Assembly: GCA_003194525.1 (NCBI GenBank)
Contig: NBIV01000029.1
Span: 310,001 to 374,000 of the forward strand
DNA: 64,000 nucleotides
Source of the DNA: Gracilariopsis chorda
Taxonomy: Eukaryota > Rhodophyta > Florideophyceae > Gracilariales > Gracilariaceae
Reading direction: 5' to 3'
Positions 1-10,206 of the stretch are shown in pieces (positions within the stretch are counted from its first letter, which is position 1; every line of letters begins with the position of its first letter). The position numbers were made by a program, and so were the translations under genes. The notes beneath the pieces were generated by a model. That model did not search any database. It worked only from the letters and a program-made list of their open reading frames with translations, and had not been told where the DNA came from.

Positions 1-840
1 ACTTCTCTCAGCTTTGGGGCTGCGTTAGCAATGACGTATACATTCATGCACCCGTTCGTCTGGTTCTGGGAGTTCTAATTGGACTGAATACACGTATACG
101 TACAAGCAAACTTATTCACAATTCTCTCGTAGCCTTATCGACGTGCCGGCTCGTCTTCCCTGAGCTCTAGACGGGCTCGTCTATCTTCTCTAAACTGTAA
201 CTGTTCCAGTAGAGGTTTTTGTAGGTAAGTTATCTATAATTCTGTACCAGTGCATAACCAATCACAGACAATAAATGCCTGAATTGACTGCAATGCAATC
301 CAGTGAGATTGACGCACAACAAGTTGCTTTCTGTAACTGGCCAGCAGGAACGTCGATATGGGAGTGCCAACCACTAAACAGCAAGCCTTGCTGCTGCTGG
401 TGCTGAATATTTTAAATAGCAGAGAGACATTGCACCAAAAGGCCATTTTGCATGCGCGTACGCGGGGGTGCAAAGCGCTTTTCTGGCACAACCTCTCCAG
501 TCAGTCAAAAACAACCTTATAACCATGTGTAGGCTTAAGAGGGGCTTTTTGAGATGTAAAAACGAATATAAAATCTTTTCAGTGGTATATTAGCCTCCAT
601 AGATGGCAAGAATAACACACATCCCAAGCGCCAACAACATTCAGACAGGGCCTTAATTTTGCGATTACTATAAAGCTTCTCATAGTATACTGCGCCGTAT
701 CAGCCGAACGCTTGAGAATCATATGCGTATCATATAACAGATTGAGTGAAGCTCTTGTACTCACCTGTGACAGTATACCCCTTGCACGAAAAGCTCCAAG
801 CAGAGTTTACAGAGATTGATTGATTTATATATTAATTCTC
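1..840. other. No gene recognised; flank of Helitron copy 1
   Basis: No open frame here looks like a real protein on either strand. The only structure I can support is a stretch at about 361-540 that resembles the region upstream of the Helitron ORF at 6500-6715, listed separately. The rest, 541-840, is moderately AT-rich and featureless to my eye. Confidence 0.5.
361..540 (-). repeat. Diverged direct copy of the Helitron upstream region
   Basis: This stretch matches 6500-6715 in the same orientation. Both have a CTG-rich tract, then a TTGCAYGTGCGTAC-like block, a TGGCAC/TGGCCC block, a CTCC-GTCA-TCAA block and a final CCTTATA. In the second copy this block lies upstream of the minus-strand Helitron reading frames, so here it may be the 5' end of another, otherwise lost, copy in direct orientation. 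The alignment is by eye and gapped. Confidence 0.4.
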
Positions 841-851
841 GAAAGGGGGAA

Positions 852-883
852 GCGGCCTTTGGCCGCGACTGGCGCTGCGCGCC
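852..883 (-). other. Paired 3' hairpins of Helitron copy 1
   Basis: Two perfect short hairpins lie side by side: GCGGCC-TTT-GGCCGC at 852-866 and GGCGC-TGC-GCGCC at 871-883. They sit just downstream of the helicase end on the minus strand. The same pair, in the same order relative to the element, occurs at 63680-63713 after copy 2. A hairpin close to the 3' end is a known Helitron feature; a double one conserved in two diverged copies supports a terminator role in transposition. Confidence 0.65.
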
Positions 884-990
884 GCGGTGGAAGAGTGATA
901 AAAAGCGATGGGAAAAAAGAGAGGGTGGAGGAAGCAAAAGCAGAAAAGCAAATAGTCTAATTCAATGAACGAAGAACGGGAGAAATATGA

Positions 991-2390
991 TTACAGTTGT
1001 GGAGGGATGCAGAACTGAAGGGCTTTAGGCAGCCATGGGTTGGGGATGGTCACAGGAATAAGATGAATTGTGTGCGCATTTGCGGATGTAAGCTGCGCAT
1101 CTTGCAGGAGCAGGACATGGTCGCTTCTTCTAACGCGTGACAATGCCACATACAACTGACCGGCACAGAAGAAGTTGGATCGCACATCCACAACCAAGCC
1201 ATCCAACTTTTTTCCTTCTCCTTTGTGAACGGTAGCTGCAGACGCGAGACGAATGGGTAACTGCCTTCAAATCATGCGAATGTTTGCGAAAGAAAACTCG
1301 GAGTCGATAGGATGCAGGACCTGTCGTTCCAGCACCTGTCCGTTCTGGTCGAATCGAGCCACCTGCATCGTGAATTGATCGACACGCACGACTACGAACA
1401 GCTTTTCGTTGACCACAGCAAGATGCAGCACGTTCCGAATGACCATAAGTGGCACACAAATGTTCAATTCCAACTTATGAGGCGGTACTCCAGTAGGCGC
1501 ATAATGATATGCAAACTGAACAAAATTATTGGTGACGTCGGGATCTGAGTTCTGCCCACAGTCATGTTGTACCGTCATAGCTGACGGAAGAGTGAAGCGT
1601 TCACCAGGAAACAGATCCAGCGGTGCCGCATTGTGTTCGTCGATCAACTGGTTTGTGGACGCAGTGAGCATTTTACTGAGATCCACATCCTCCTTGTGTC
1701 GTGTTGTGAGCCACTTCCACAGGAATTGGTAAACCGTTTCCATGCCACCGGTAATCTGAGTCGTTGTGGAGCGTTGTTGGATATTGTGTTGCGTGCAACG
1801 GAACGTAAAAGCGACCTAAATGCCGGATCATCGGCTTGGCGTACTAGATCGGTGAGATACAGCACTTGAACCGAGCACAATGTCCACAGATCACTCTTCC
1901 ACGGCAATTCGTTGAGAATGTTTGTGTACACTTGTCTCACATTTCCACTTGGATTGGTCCATGTAAAACTGCGGAACAACTGGAAGCAGCTGGGAGTAGC
2001 CGCCAAATAGAACAATTGTCGAGCCCCCAAACGGAGGCGGGGTTTCCATTCCACTGCAGCAGAGATTTTTGAGCAACGCATCCATGAGTTGAAAGAGCTT
2101 TTCTGAGAGCATGGACGCCTCATCCAAGACGAGCAGTTGTATTTCGCGTAGCTGTTCTGCGCGTTGAGATGGGGACCGTACTTTGACAAAATGGCTGTAG
2201 TGCTGCTTATACTGTCCTTGTCAGCTACACCCAGTCCGATCAGGCTATGTAACGCGCGGCCACCTTCGTACAACGATGCTGCAATTGTTGTAGCAGTCAT
2301 TTCGGCGAGCATTCCGATATCCCGAAGGAGGTTGAGCACATATGTCTTTCCGGTTCTTGCGGATCCTTGCACAAAGAACACGTTTCCAGG
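991..2390 (-). pseudogene. PIF1-like helicase part of Helitron copy 1
   Basis: On the minus strand the helicase motifs appear in order but in different frames. Walker A is GSARTGKT at about 2370-2340. Walker B is MDEASM near 2127, followed by GGYSQLLPVVP. A PPHKLELN-ICVPLMVIRNV block follows near 1480-1430, then ATVHKGEGKKLDG near 1220 and GQLYVALSRVRR near 1130. These match the PIF1/RecD-like superfamily 1 helicase that Helitrons use to unwind DNA during rolling-circle transposition. At least three frameshifts separate the motifs, so no working helicase can be made. The reading frame ends at 991. Confidence 0.8.
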
Positions 2391-2405
2391 AGTGCTTGTT
2401 CGCTC

Positions 2406-3452
2406 CTACAGCGCCTGACGTTGTTGCAATGCGGCAATGACGGTGTCAATGACTTGTCTTTGGCGAGGGTTTAAGGTGGCGTACCTTGATTGCAACGTTG
2501 ACGCATTTCGTACCACTCGCAGCTCTCGAGTTGTTGTAGCTCGATTCGCCTCAGTCAATGCTGTATGATCCTGCTGTAGGTATTGGGAGAAGAAGCTGTG
2601 ATCGCGAAGCAGTCGTCCTCCGTGCCGGTCTGAGATCTCCACCACACGTTGATACATTTTTTGCTTTCGTTGCTGCTCATCTCCTGTATGTATGTCGCTA
2701 CATAGCGCCTCCCAGTTTTTGACGGCCATTTTTTCTGGGTCTGCGCCTTGTTGGTATAGTGTGACAACCAGACGTCGTAGCTCGGAGAGCGTGCTGTAGA
2801 TCTGCACTGCTTCTTGAAATGCAATATCAAACTCGGATCCGTCCGCGAGCAGTCCGCTTACAATAGCAGTTTCACGATACGTTCCATACTGCTGTCCGTT
2901 GAAAGTCCTTGTGTCTTCATAAGAGCTCGAGCCGTGATTCATGAGCAGCAAGCGCAGGGCAAAGAGCTCAATGTCGGACGGTGAAACACCTCTGATCCTC
3001 GCGACGCACTGCTCGTCTTCCGTGCGCTGTACCACGTACATGGGCGGATCGCAGTCGTCTGTGAGCACAGTGCTGTCTCCGTCGTATTGGTTAAGCACGC
3101 GGGCTGGAAGCGTACGAAACAATCTACCTTTTTCGAAGTACGAAAGGTAGTCGAGGTTTGCGTATGCTTTGGGCCTTGCAAAGTATCTCTCCAACGTAGA
3201 AGGCTGCGATGCGGAATGGATTTGGGTTGGATCTCTGAGCAGAAACATTCGCTCTCCCTCCAAGTGAACGGCCAGTTGCTCTACTTTTGATACGATGTGA
3301 ACATGTCGAAACTCAAAAATTCTCCAAGCTGCGTTGACAGCGCCCACCACACGCGCTTGCATGTATGCACGAATGTCGTTCTGCACCTGTGGCTCTTGCT
3401 GCTGCTTTTTCTGTGTGCCTATCTCATTAGCACCACTCACATTGAGCACCAC
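2406..3452 (-). pseudogene. Helitron copy 1: spacer between Rep and helicase
   Basis: A 348-codon open frame continues directly, in the same frame, from the Rep ORF through one TAG at 3480. Its first third (NDIRAYMQARVVGAVNAAW, EFRHVHI, FARPKAYANLDYLSYFE) aligns with copy 2 at 63139-63405 (NEIRVYMRAIVMGAIEAAW, EFRHVRI, FKRPSRYMNVDYMTYYE). The remainder, with NPRQRQVIDTVI near its end, leads into the helicase, as in other Helitron RepHel proteins. No catalytic residues lie in this spacer. Its long open length suggests decay started at other sites. Confidence 0.7.
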
Positions 3453-3479
3453 CTCCTGAGCTTTGGGCTGCTTGAACGC

Positions 3480-4520
3480 CTACTTCATTGGATGAGCCAC
3501 TGCGCCCCCTCCTTGCCTGCGTTCTACGTTGATACGAGAGCGGTACTTCTTGGTCAGAGCTGGGTTGTAGGGCACAATTCTGCGGTCTTGCTGCCTTTTT
3601 CTGCGGTAGATCACGCGATTCGTGCCTACTTCAATGTACGTCTCCGGCACAATCATGTTGCTGTCGTATCCAAACTTGCACTGCCTAGCGCGATTACGGC
3701 AATAGGGGGAGTGGTTATGCCTGTGCATGGAACGAATGAGGGCACGCAACGTTTCGTTTTCACCGTGAAGGGGAAGTTCTGCACGAATCAGCTCGTCGAT
3801 CACATCAACGTCTTCAATCACGCTTTCTTCGAGCCACACGAGCATGTGGTGATGAGGCACATTGCGTTCTTGAAACTCGAGCTTCGATGCAAGACCCAGG
3901 CACTTCATTCCAAAGATGTGCTCCGAGTTCTTCCCCAAGTCCTTCATGACGTCGTTTGCGTACTGGCTGTACACCCTTGCAATCAGATCTGATCGGTCAA
4001 ATGGTCGAGGGAGGTTACTCTGTGCCGTAAATGCGCCATTCCAAGTCGCTGGATGTTCTATCGCCAGATGTTCATGGTGATTGTATTGAACAGAAATAGA
4101 AATTATCTTGGCGCTACGATCCCCTGTATATCCATGCGATTGTTCTTCCAGTACGCTGCTGAGTTGACCGGGTCATTGGGCAGAAAGATGCGTCCCATTT
4201 GCGCGAACTAGAATGGTGACACATGACCAGTTTGCTGTTGCGCTTGCTGGACCTCTTGCTCTTTTACAATACGTGCCTGTTGCTCTCTCTCCAGGAAACG
4301 TAGTGGCATGTCCTAAATGTTTGTGTGCGTGCGGAGCATCCACATCTGCATCAACGGTCCACTGTTTAGGAGGATGTTGTCTGAGTACAGACGTCACTTC
4401 TCGTTCTCAGCCCAGGTGAGGTGTCGTAGCTTCCACTCGTTGACGCTGAGACCTAAGCTTTGCTGTGTAGAGTTCCAAGCATTCAGAAACAGGTCGATGT
4501 CGAATAGTTCGTGCTGATCA
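3480..4520 (-). pseudogene. HUH Rep nuclease domain of Helitron copy 1
   Basis: The open frame 3480-3974 holds the HUH motif VPHHHMLVWLEE (residues 39-50), the conserved MHRHNHSPYCR and CKFGYD blocks, and PYNPALTKKYRSRINVE. The catalytic two-tyrosine site is lost: copy 2 reads AYLIQYAFK, while here the aligned residues are AHPMK-stop-AFK, so one Tyr became His and the other a TAG at 3480. The Rep N-terminal part lies at 3975-4520 in other frames: AYWKNNRMDIQGIV and TITMN match AYWRQKQLDVQAMV and TVTMN of copy 2. Rep would cut and join single strands at the element ends; this copy cannot. Confidence 0.8.
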
Positions 4521-4522
4521 CC

Positions 4523-6117
4523 TTACTGGTAGAGAAGAGGGAAAGTGTCCTTCTCTGCCAGTTTAGATGCCGATTTTAGAAGTCGATACCGCACATGCGC
4601 ATTGTTTGGGGCATCCCCAATCGCTCCTGCTCCAGCAGCAGCAGCTGTCGTTACTGCAGTGTGCTCTTTGGTAGCGGTTCCCTCTACCAAGTGCGGTACT
4701 TGAGACTCCACTCGATGCAGGCCAGTCCGATCAACCATGGGCGTTCTCAACATGGTTGGACCCCCACCAGGAACATCTTTAGGGAGAGGGCCAGCACCTG
4801 CATGAGGAACAATGACTGTACCACTTCGTGTTCCTTCGTATTCACGTATGACTTCTCCTTGTTCGGCTGCTTGCACGCTGATATCTACGGTGGTCTCCGC
4901 ATTTTGTTGTTGTTGTTGGTCTTGCGTGTTAAGCATGGATCGGTAATGTTCCCGCACCACGTCTGGCTTCGGCTGGATCACATCGTACAACTTGGGTATG
5001 ATGTCTCTTACGTTGGTTTCGTGAATGAAAGCACGCAGATTGGCACGCGCATAGTAAGATGGATCCAAGGAAGGCGGACCGGTACCTCACAGAAAGCTGT
5101 AGCGCCTGTTGTTCTTGTTCTGTGTGGGCAGAGGGAGAGCTCCATTGCCCTCAAGTCTGAGAAAGGAGGGACCGCCTCTCGTCACATACTACATGTCCAT
5201 GAACTCTTGCGTCGTCGCAAAGAGCGTATTAAAGTTGAGTATTTGGCTATGAAAGGCTCTTAGGCTATAAAGACGGCGAACCAACTCGCTTCTATGCTTT
5301 CTGCGGAACGTGACGCCCCATCCTGGGATTCTTTGCATTCCACAGCTCACGTGTATTATCTCTTTGCCGAGTAAAACGCATCCACAGTACTTGCAGCTAT
5401 TAATTCTCAATTTCCGGGTCGGGTACGAGCGGGAGGAGAGCGTGTGTGCGTGCTCGCTGCATTTTCCGCATCGCCTTTGACCCGCAGTGGAAAGCGTCTC
5501 AAACTGTGGAACGCTTGCACAGATGGCTGCATGATTCCTCGCCTGAGCTGCCACGGAATCCCACGCATAGTACAAGCGATACAGTGCTCGATCCGGACGT
5601 CCAGCACACAGCATGATCGTCGTGTCAATCTGCTGCTGTGGGTGCTGCGGCTGCTGTGGGTGCTGCGGCCGCTGCACCTGCTGCTGTGGTGAGTGTACGG
5701 GAGCGGGAGTGATCTCATTCTCTTCCACGTCCATTGGAATGGGCCTCTGTTGTTCTTCTTCAACTTGCGGCAGAGAAGGCTGCTGCGGCCGCTGTGAGGG
5801 AGCAGGATTGATCTAGCCCTCTTCCAATTCCATCGGAATGGGTATATGTTCTCCTTCTTCAGCCTGCGGCATAGGACGCGCATCTTTCTCTACGGTTGTG
5901 TTGTTTCATCAACTACAGCAGGCACAGGCATTGGTGGGAGAGATGGAGCCATAGGAGAGGAAGTTGGTCGTGATATGGGCCTGGAACCACTTGCCCAAGC
6001 CACATACGTGTCTGCAGGAGTAATTTCATCGTCTTCCACGGCCGGAACAATGGGTCCTTGCACATGCGGTCCGCTCTCATTTAACAGCATCTCATCTGGA
6101 GCGGGAGGAAATGGCAA
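4523..6117 (-). pseudogene. N-terminal zinc-binding region of Helitron copy 1
   Basis: Three frames together make this part. 5890-6117 encodes a Pro/acidic stretch. 5189-5734 encodes a Gln/Pro-rich tract followed by RINSCKYCGCVLLG with a later SCG, then FATTQEFMDM. 4523-5068 encodes NVRDIIPKLYDVIQPKP and ends in KDTFPLLYQ, the start of the Helitron-like N domain. Copy 2 has the same blocks: CKYCGAVLLG with CCG, FATVVTFMDM, NLYDLLQTRP and FPLLYPYGE. The C-x2-C with a distal Cys pair is the zinc-binding signature found at Helitron N-termini. Microsatellite-like CTG/CAG runs expand the Gln tracts. Confidence 0.7.
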
Positions 6118-6893
6118 TCGTCGAGGTCGTCCAGCTCCTGGCCTTGCGCCGCCTTAGTTCACCCTGGCGCCTCCCAACTTTGCTGTAACGCCTCCGGAAT
6201 TTGCTCTGGCCCCTCCAGAGTTGGCTCTTGCACCTGCCTTGCCTTGGTTCCAGGCGAGCAACAGTGCCCAAAGTAGCATAAGGTTACGACACTGCGCTAT
6301 TGGCCAAGCTTGAATGGGATGCAACATAGTGTTTAGGGTCAGCAAGAAAGATGCTTTTTGCTCTGCGCCAGTGCAGTATATATGCTCTGTGCATTGTTTT
6401 GCACTGTTACAGTGCCACATGCCAGGCAAGTGTCGTGCAAATCAGCTGCTGCTGCTGAGTGGTTGGCACCACATTCGTTTACTGTAGTGCCAGCTACTAA
6501 GTATCAGAAGCAGTTAAGATGTAGCAGCATGCAGCAGCAGCCAATAAGCTGTACGCTTTGCTGCTGCTGCTGAATTTGGTAAAAGGAAGGGATGCGTTGC
6601 GTCAAGAGAGGTTTTTGCACGTGCGTACCGGGGCATGCGGGCGTGTTTATTGGCCCAACGCCTCCCGTCAATCAAGAAAACCGCCCTTATATATGAGCAA
6701 ATCATTATAGTACGGGGAGTGTTGAGATTTGCTATTGTGACTGCTTTTCAATTATTGGGGTGGCACGATTCACGGCACTCTGCGTCGATGTGTTCTTCAA
6801 GTATGCAGAAAGTAGTGTAGAAGTGGCAGGTTTGCTAGTTGGACATATGGCGGTGTCTTGGTGGAGGATATGGTTTGAAATAATAAGGAAGGA
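6118..6893. other. 5' flank of Helitron copy 1, no gene
   Basis: This stretch is rich in CTG/CAG triplets (6450-6575) and small direct repeats such as GCCCCTCC/GGAATTTGC near 6170-6230. I see no convincing coding frame on either strand. It includes the TATA-like box listed separately and the block shared with 361-540. Confidence 0.4.
6686..6693 (-). promoter_or_regulatory. Possible TATA box upstream of Helitron copy 1
   Basis: On the minus strand this reads TATATAAG followed by GGCGG, with CCAAT about 35 bp downstream. A matching TTATAAGG lies at about 515-522 in the related repeat. Position relative to the N-terminal ORF is plausible, but promoter function is inference. Confidence 0.3.
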
Positions 6894-7271
6894 GTGTTAG
6901 AACATCCCCACCCATCTACTAAATTCCAAATGAAGGAGTGCCAGCAAGAAACGCGTTATTTGCTGACTCTAATCCACAAACAGTGTGAGTCATGTTATGC
7001 GCACAGTGCTCCCACCGGGAAACTCCAACTCCAATTCAGCCTGCAGAAAATCACTAGCGTTCCTCTCAAACCTTCACATGGAATGGCGGAAAAACACTAC
7101 CTTCTCTTTGACGTCGATGAAAGCGAGGAGTTTGCTGGTAGCTTTTGGTTCCAGATGGCATCAGTCGCCATTCTTTACTTCAATCGCCAACATGGGGAAT
7201 CACTGCCTGGAAAGTCCCCAAATGTTCATCTTGACTACGCTGCCGCCCACTATCACTGTATGGTAAAATAA
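6894..7271 (+). CDS. Unrecognised ORF, 125 residues
   Basis: I do not recognise this protein. It has a balanced composition with a stretch KHYLLFDVDESEEFAGSFWF that looks like folded protein rather than random translation, and no membrane segment. The frame after its stop continues (WSDRNETLKLG, FDSFMSRL) towards the next ORF, so the two may be pieces of one decayed gene. It could also be an exon. No start-site signal or neighbour gives a function. Confidence 0.25.
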   Translation: MLEHPHPSTKFQMKECQQETRYLLTLIHKQCESCYAHSAPTGKLQLQFSLQKITSVPLKPSHGMAEKHYLLFDVDESEEFAGSFWFQMASVAILYFNRQHGESLPGKSPNVHLDYAAAHYHCMVK

Positions 7272-7401
7272 TTTTGGTCTGACAGAAATGAGACGTTGAA
7301 ACTCGGTTCGGCAGGTCAAGAGATGTTAAATAGTTTTGACAGTTTCATGTCACGTTTATGTACCTTAGAAATGGTTTGAGATCCACCAACCGGACAATGA
7401 G

Positions 7402-7824
7402 TTGAAGAACGCTGTGCCTGAGCACTGGCCTTGTCCTGCTTCACTTGTTTTCAGTAATCTGTTTGGTGCAAAAAAAGGATTGTTCAATCGCTATTGTGTG
7501 AATCTAGAGCAGAAGAATTTGAGGAAAGTTCATTTCCTTTGGCGGGGAACACTTTCCAGCGGCAAAATTGTTGCGGTGATGGCAGCCGAAAGTGGTAGGA
7601 ACTCTTGCAAGGCGCACTTTATTGGTTTGGTTTCCAAAAATAGTTCCGAGCTTGCCATTCAGAGCGCGCTCCAAATCTCGTGTTTTTGGAGCGCGCTCGA
7701 AGCGAATTGGACTTTTATCTCCAAAATGTTTTTGGTTATAACACCGGTGGCGACAAAACTGAAAGCTTCAACTACAAAATCTTCGGTTTTTTGGAGTTTG
7801 ATACATGGGTGGAGATGCTCTTAG
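7402..7824 (+). CDS. Unrecognised ORF, 140 residues, possibly joined to 6894-7271
   Basis: This opens with no ATG; the frame is entered from upstream (EIHQPDNELKNAVPEHW). It includes FSNLFGAKKGLFNRYCVNLE, KVHFLWRG and MAAESGRNSCKAHFIGLV, which have the look of a structured domain. I know no family for it. Its 3' end overlaps the tail of the opposite-strand ORF 7768-8439, so at most one of them is real there. Likely a fragment of a larger, unrecognised gene or mobile element. Confidence 0.25.
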   Translation: MKNAVPEHWPCPASLVFSNLFGAKKGLFNRYCVNLEQKNLRKVHFLWRGTLSSGKIVAVMAAESGRNSCKAHFIGLVSKNSSELAIQSALQISCFWSALEANWTFISKMFLVITPVATKLKASTTKSSVFWSLIHGWRCS

Positions 7825-8439
7825 TAGTTGTCCATAGTCCCTGGCCAGTCGGTGCGGAGGTTGCATGATGGATGTGGGCGACTTCGATCCATGAATAGGC
7901 TGATAGATGTAATTTTGTAGTTTGAACTTGCATGTGTTTTTTTGGTCTGCTTGTTGGTGAGTTGGTTCCCTATGATTGTTGCTGAAGTTCTTTTCTTGCT
8001 GTGCGGAGACGATGAAGTCTATTGTGCTCTCTTTTTCTTCGATTAGCGGGTAGCCGGCTAGTATCATCTTTTGACGTATATATATATCGTATTTGACGAA
8101 TTTGTCAATACTGTTGTCTTTGGTGACGTTGACATGTTCGACTTGGGTATTTACATACTTTTGATCTTTTGTTGGGTATTGGTTGATGTGTCCAATGATT
8201 TTCTTGGCAAGGTCTTGTAGGTTGGGTTTGTTTCCTGAGACTATTGAAAGTACAAGTATATGTGCAGGGACATTGTTGAGTATGGCTGTATGGCGTCTAC
8301 TCATGAATTTTGATGAAATAGTTAAGATATTTCTCACCCGTTGAAGTAGCTGAGTTTTTGTCGTGATGAAGAGTTGTCTCGATTGCTGCGGCGTAGTTAC
8401 TGAGTTTAAAGTACTGTCATGCGTAGTTGGCAATTGCAA
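7768..8439 (-). CDS. Unrecognised Lys/Gln/Asn-rich ORF, perhaps retroelement gag
   Basis: 223 residues on the minus strand, rich in Q, N, T and K (TPQQSRQLFITTKTQLLQR; TIDFIVSAQQEKNFSNNH). Composition and the basic C-terminus recall the gag-like first ORF of retroelements, but I see no zinc knuckle. The frame has no ATG near its start. An ATG at about 8471 opens another frame (MEYNNSKLPDLAIANYA) that stops after 17 codons and continues as YFKLSNYAAAIETTL, suggesting a one-base shift near the start. Function not assignable. Confidence 0.3.
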   Translation of the reverse strand: MQLPTTHDSTLNSVTTPQQSRQLFITTKTQLLQRVRNILTISSKFMSRRHTAILNNVPAHILVLSIVSGNKPNLQDLAKKIIGHINQYPTKDQKYVNTQVEHVNVTKDNSIDKFVKYDIYIRQKMILAGYPLIEEKESTIDFIVSAQQEKNFSNNHREPTHQQADQKNTCKFKLQNYIYQPIHGSKSPTSIMQPPHRLARDYGQLLRASPPMYQTPKNRRFCS

Positions 8440-9674
8440 GATCTGGAAGTTTGGAGTTGTTGTATTCCATGATGAGTGGGTGTGATGAGTGTTTTGTGGT
8501 TTTAGTAGCAGTGCATGTGTCGTTTACGTGTATCTGTGCGTTGCTGTAGAGTTTGGTTGTAAGTTTTACGACGTATTGGAGGTACCCTCGTCGTAGACGA
8601 CGAATAAGGCAGGGATCTGCGTTTGTGTCCTTGACGGGATAGGTTTTGGGTGCGACGGTTAGAGAAGGGTAGGATGGGTTTGTTTCGGCGTTAGGCGCAT
8701 ATATAACCTGTGAGAGGAAGACTCTGGCTAAGCTTTACTTTTGTGTTGTTCGTCGATCCTGTTTAAGTATCTTTTGCTACTGTAATGCTGATTGACTATA
8801 AGCACGAGAGAAGTTTATTGGTGGAGTGCGAAATCTCGATGAACTCGCCGTATCTTCCAATAAAGCACAAAATAGCAATGGCATTTCTAATCAATGTCAT
8901 TGCTGTTGTCCAAGTGTAGAACACGCATGACAAGTATCACGCATTAACCTTGAAGCTGTCCAGGTTTTTACAAAATGATGGACCTCGGCATCATAGCCGC
9001 GTGGACGATTCACTACCAGTCTGCTGTTGCGCAAGAGTTTATTGCACGTTGAAACCCTTTGGCAGCACCAAGATAGTAGCAGGACTTGCTGGCAGGCATG
9101 AATAGCATGGACGAAGGATTTGACCCACATGCACTTGATGTGTCCAGAAGGGTGATGGAATTGTAGCGTGGTGTTTTGTAGCGACTTGTCGCTTGATGTT
9201 GAGTGAAATCGAAGTTTTTACTCTGCACTAGAATCTGATATCTTCTCTGGCAAAGGCAAATTGCGCAATGGTAAGAAAAGTGGAGAGATAAAGCAGATGA
9301 AGAACTGACAATGTACTTGAGCGTTTTGCCAGAGCAACGTTTTTCATTTTACAAACAAGGGACATGTTCTTTGACGGAGAAAAACGTCACGCCATGGTTG
9401 GCAGTCGGAAGCCATGCAAAATTTAGTACAGGGCAACGGTTGCAGACGCATTGTGCCTGGAGATTTTACGGACAAACCTGTACCTTTTGCGATAGAGAAG
9501 GTGTCAGATGATGATCGAGATGAGGTCGTATGCAAAAGTCTAAAACCGGAAGCTCTATTAATTGGTATAAGTCACTTGCTGACATGGAACTATGGGCGTC
9601 TAAAACCTTGGATGACGTTTCTTACTTTTTGCAAAAGCCAAGCGAGACTTTGTACATGCGAAACGTCTTGAGGT
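8440..9674. other. No recognisable gene
   Basis: Short frames on both strands (8897-9130, 9013-9228, 9311-9511) do not resemble known domains and overlap each other. It may hold upstream parts of the LINE fragment that ends at 10064, too decayed to call. Confidence 0.35.
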
Positions 9675-10064
9675 TTGCTCTCGCTCCCGTTAGCTCCTAC
9701 CAATACAAATGCTCAAGAAAACATGTCATTCACTTTGCTCAACATTAAACTCTATGGTCCGCACTTCATTTTAATGCCAGGGTCCTGTGCTTGTACGGCG
9801 GTAGCATTACATCTTGATACCCTCTACAGCGTGAAATGGTCGGCAACTCCTCGGCCAATAATGCCAACTTCTTTGGAAGCACATTCCAAATGCTTGCGGA
9901 TGGAGTTCAGTCCAGGAATGAATACTCGATGCGAGTTGATCAACCGGACTAGAAGAGATCATCTTCCTAGTCCGCGAGTGAGAAGGGGAAAGTCGGTCAA
10001 AGACATGATTAGGCAGTGGCCAAGCAAGTTCCTTGGTTTCCTGCGGAAAGAGCAGCATCTTTAG
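9675..10064 (+). pseudogene. LINE 3' end fragment (plus strand)
   Basis: The last 40 or so residues (RRGKSVKDMIRQWPSKFL followed by GFLRKE) align with the C-terminus of the opposite-strand fragment at 10207 (RKGKTLAEIVRQWPQKLL, AFLRRE). The upstream part has lost the Cys/His motif seen in the other copy. It is the extreme C-terminus of a non-LTR retrotransposon ORF2, with reverse transcriptase lost by 5' truncation, the usual fate of LINE copies. The frame ends at 10064 and is followed by a short 3' region and a CAAA repeat tail. Confidence 0.5.
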
Positions 10065-10115
10065 ACGATACTTCTACCCACAAGGCAGTAATTAAGCATT
10101 GAGGGCCCATAGTAT

Positions 10116-10139
10116 ACAAACAAACAAACAAACAAACAA
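10116..10139. repeat. (CAAA)n repeat between two LINE 3' ends
   Basis: About six units of CAAA. Simple-repeat tails at the 3' end are typical of some non-LTR retrotransposons. It sits between two convergent LINE 3' ends and could be the tail of either; an AATAAA-like signal on the minus strand lies close by at about 10155. Confidence 0.7.
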
Positions 10140-10206
10140 TGAATACTCTTCTTTATTTTGGGTTCAATATGTCTGATTACGGCATATTGATAGAGGTTTT
10201 TTCTTT

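Larger units (their letters stand above)
840..6720 (-). mobile_element. Helitron-like element, copy 1, decayed
   Basis: Read on the minus strand, the order is: proline-rich N-terminus, Cys-rich zinc-binding region, HUH Rep nuclease, spacer and PIF1-like helicase. This is the RepHel architecture that defines Helitrons. Several frameshifts and stops break it. Paired hairpins at 852-883 mark the 3' side, and a TATA-like box near 6690 marks the 5' side. I could not find a clear 5' TC or 3' CTRR terminus, so both limits are approximate. Copy 2 at 60.2-63.7 kb is clearly of the same family. Confidence 0.8.

Noticed and set aside
5613-6157. Cys-rich plus-strand frames (CCGCCGCC-type) opposite the Helitron N-terminus
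   Set aside because: They are reverse translations of Gln/Pro triplet repeats in the minus-strand ORF.
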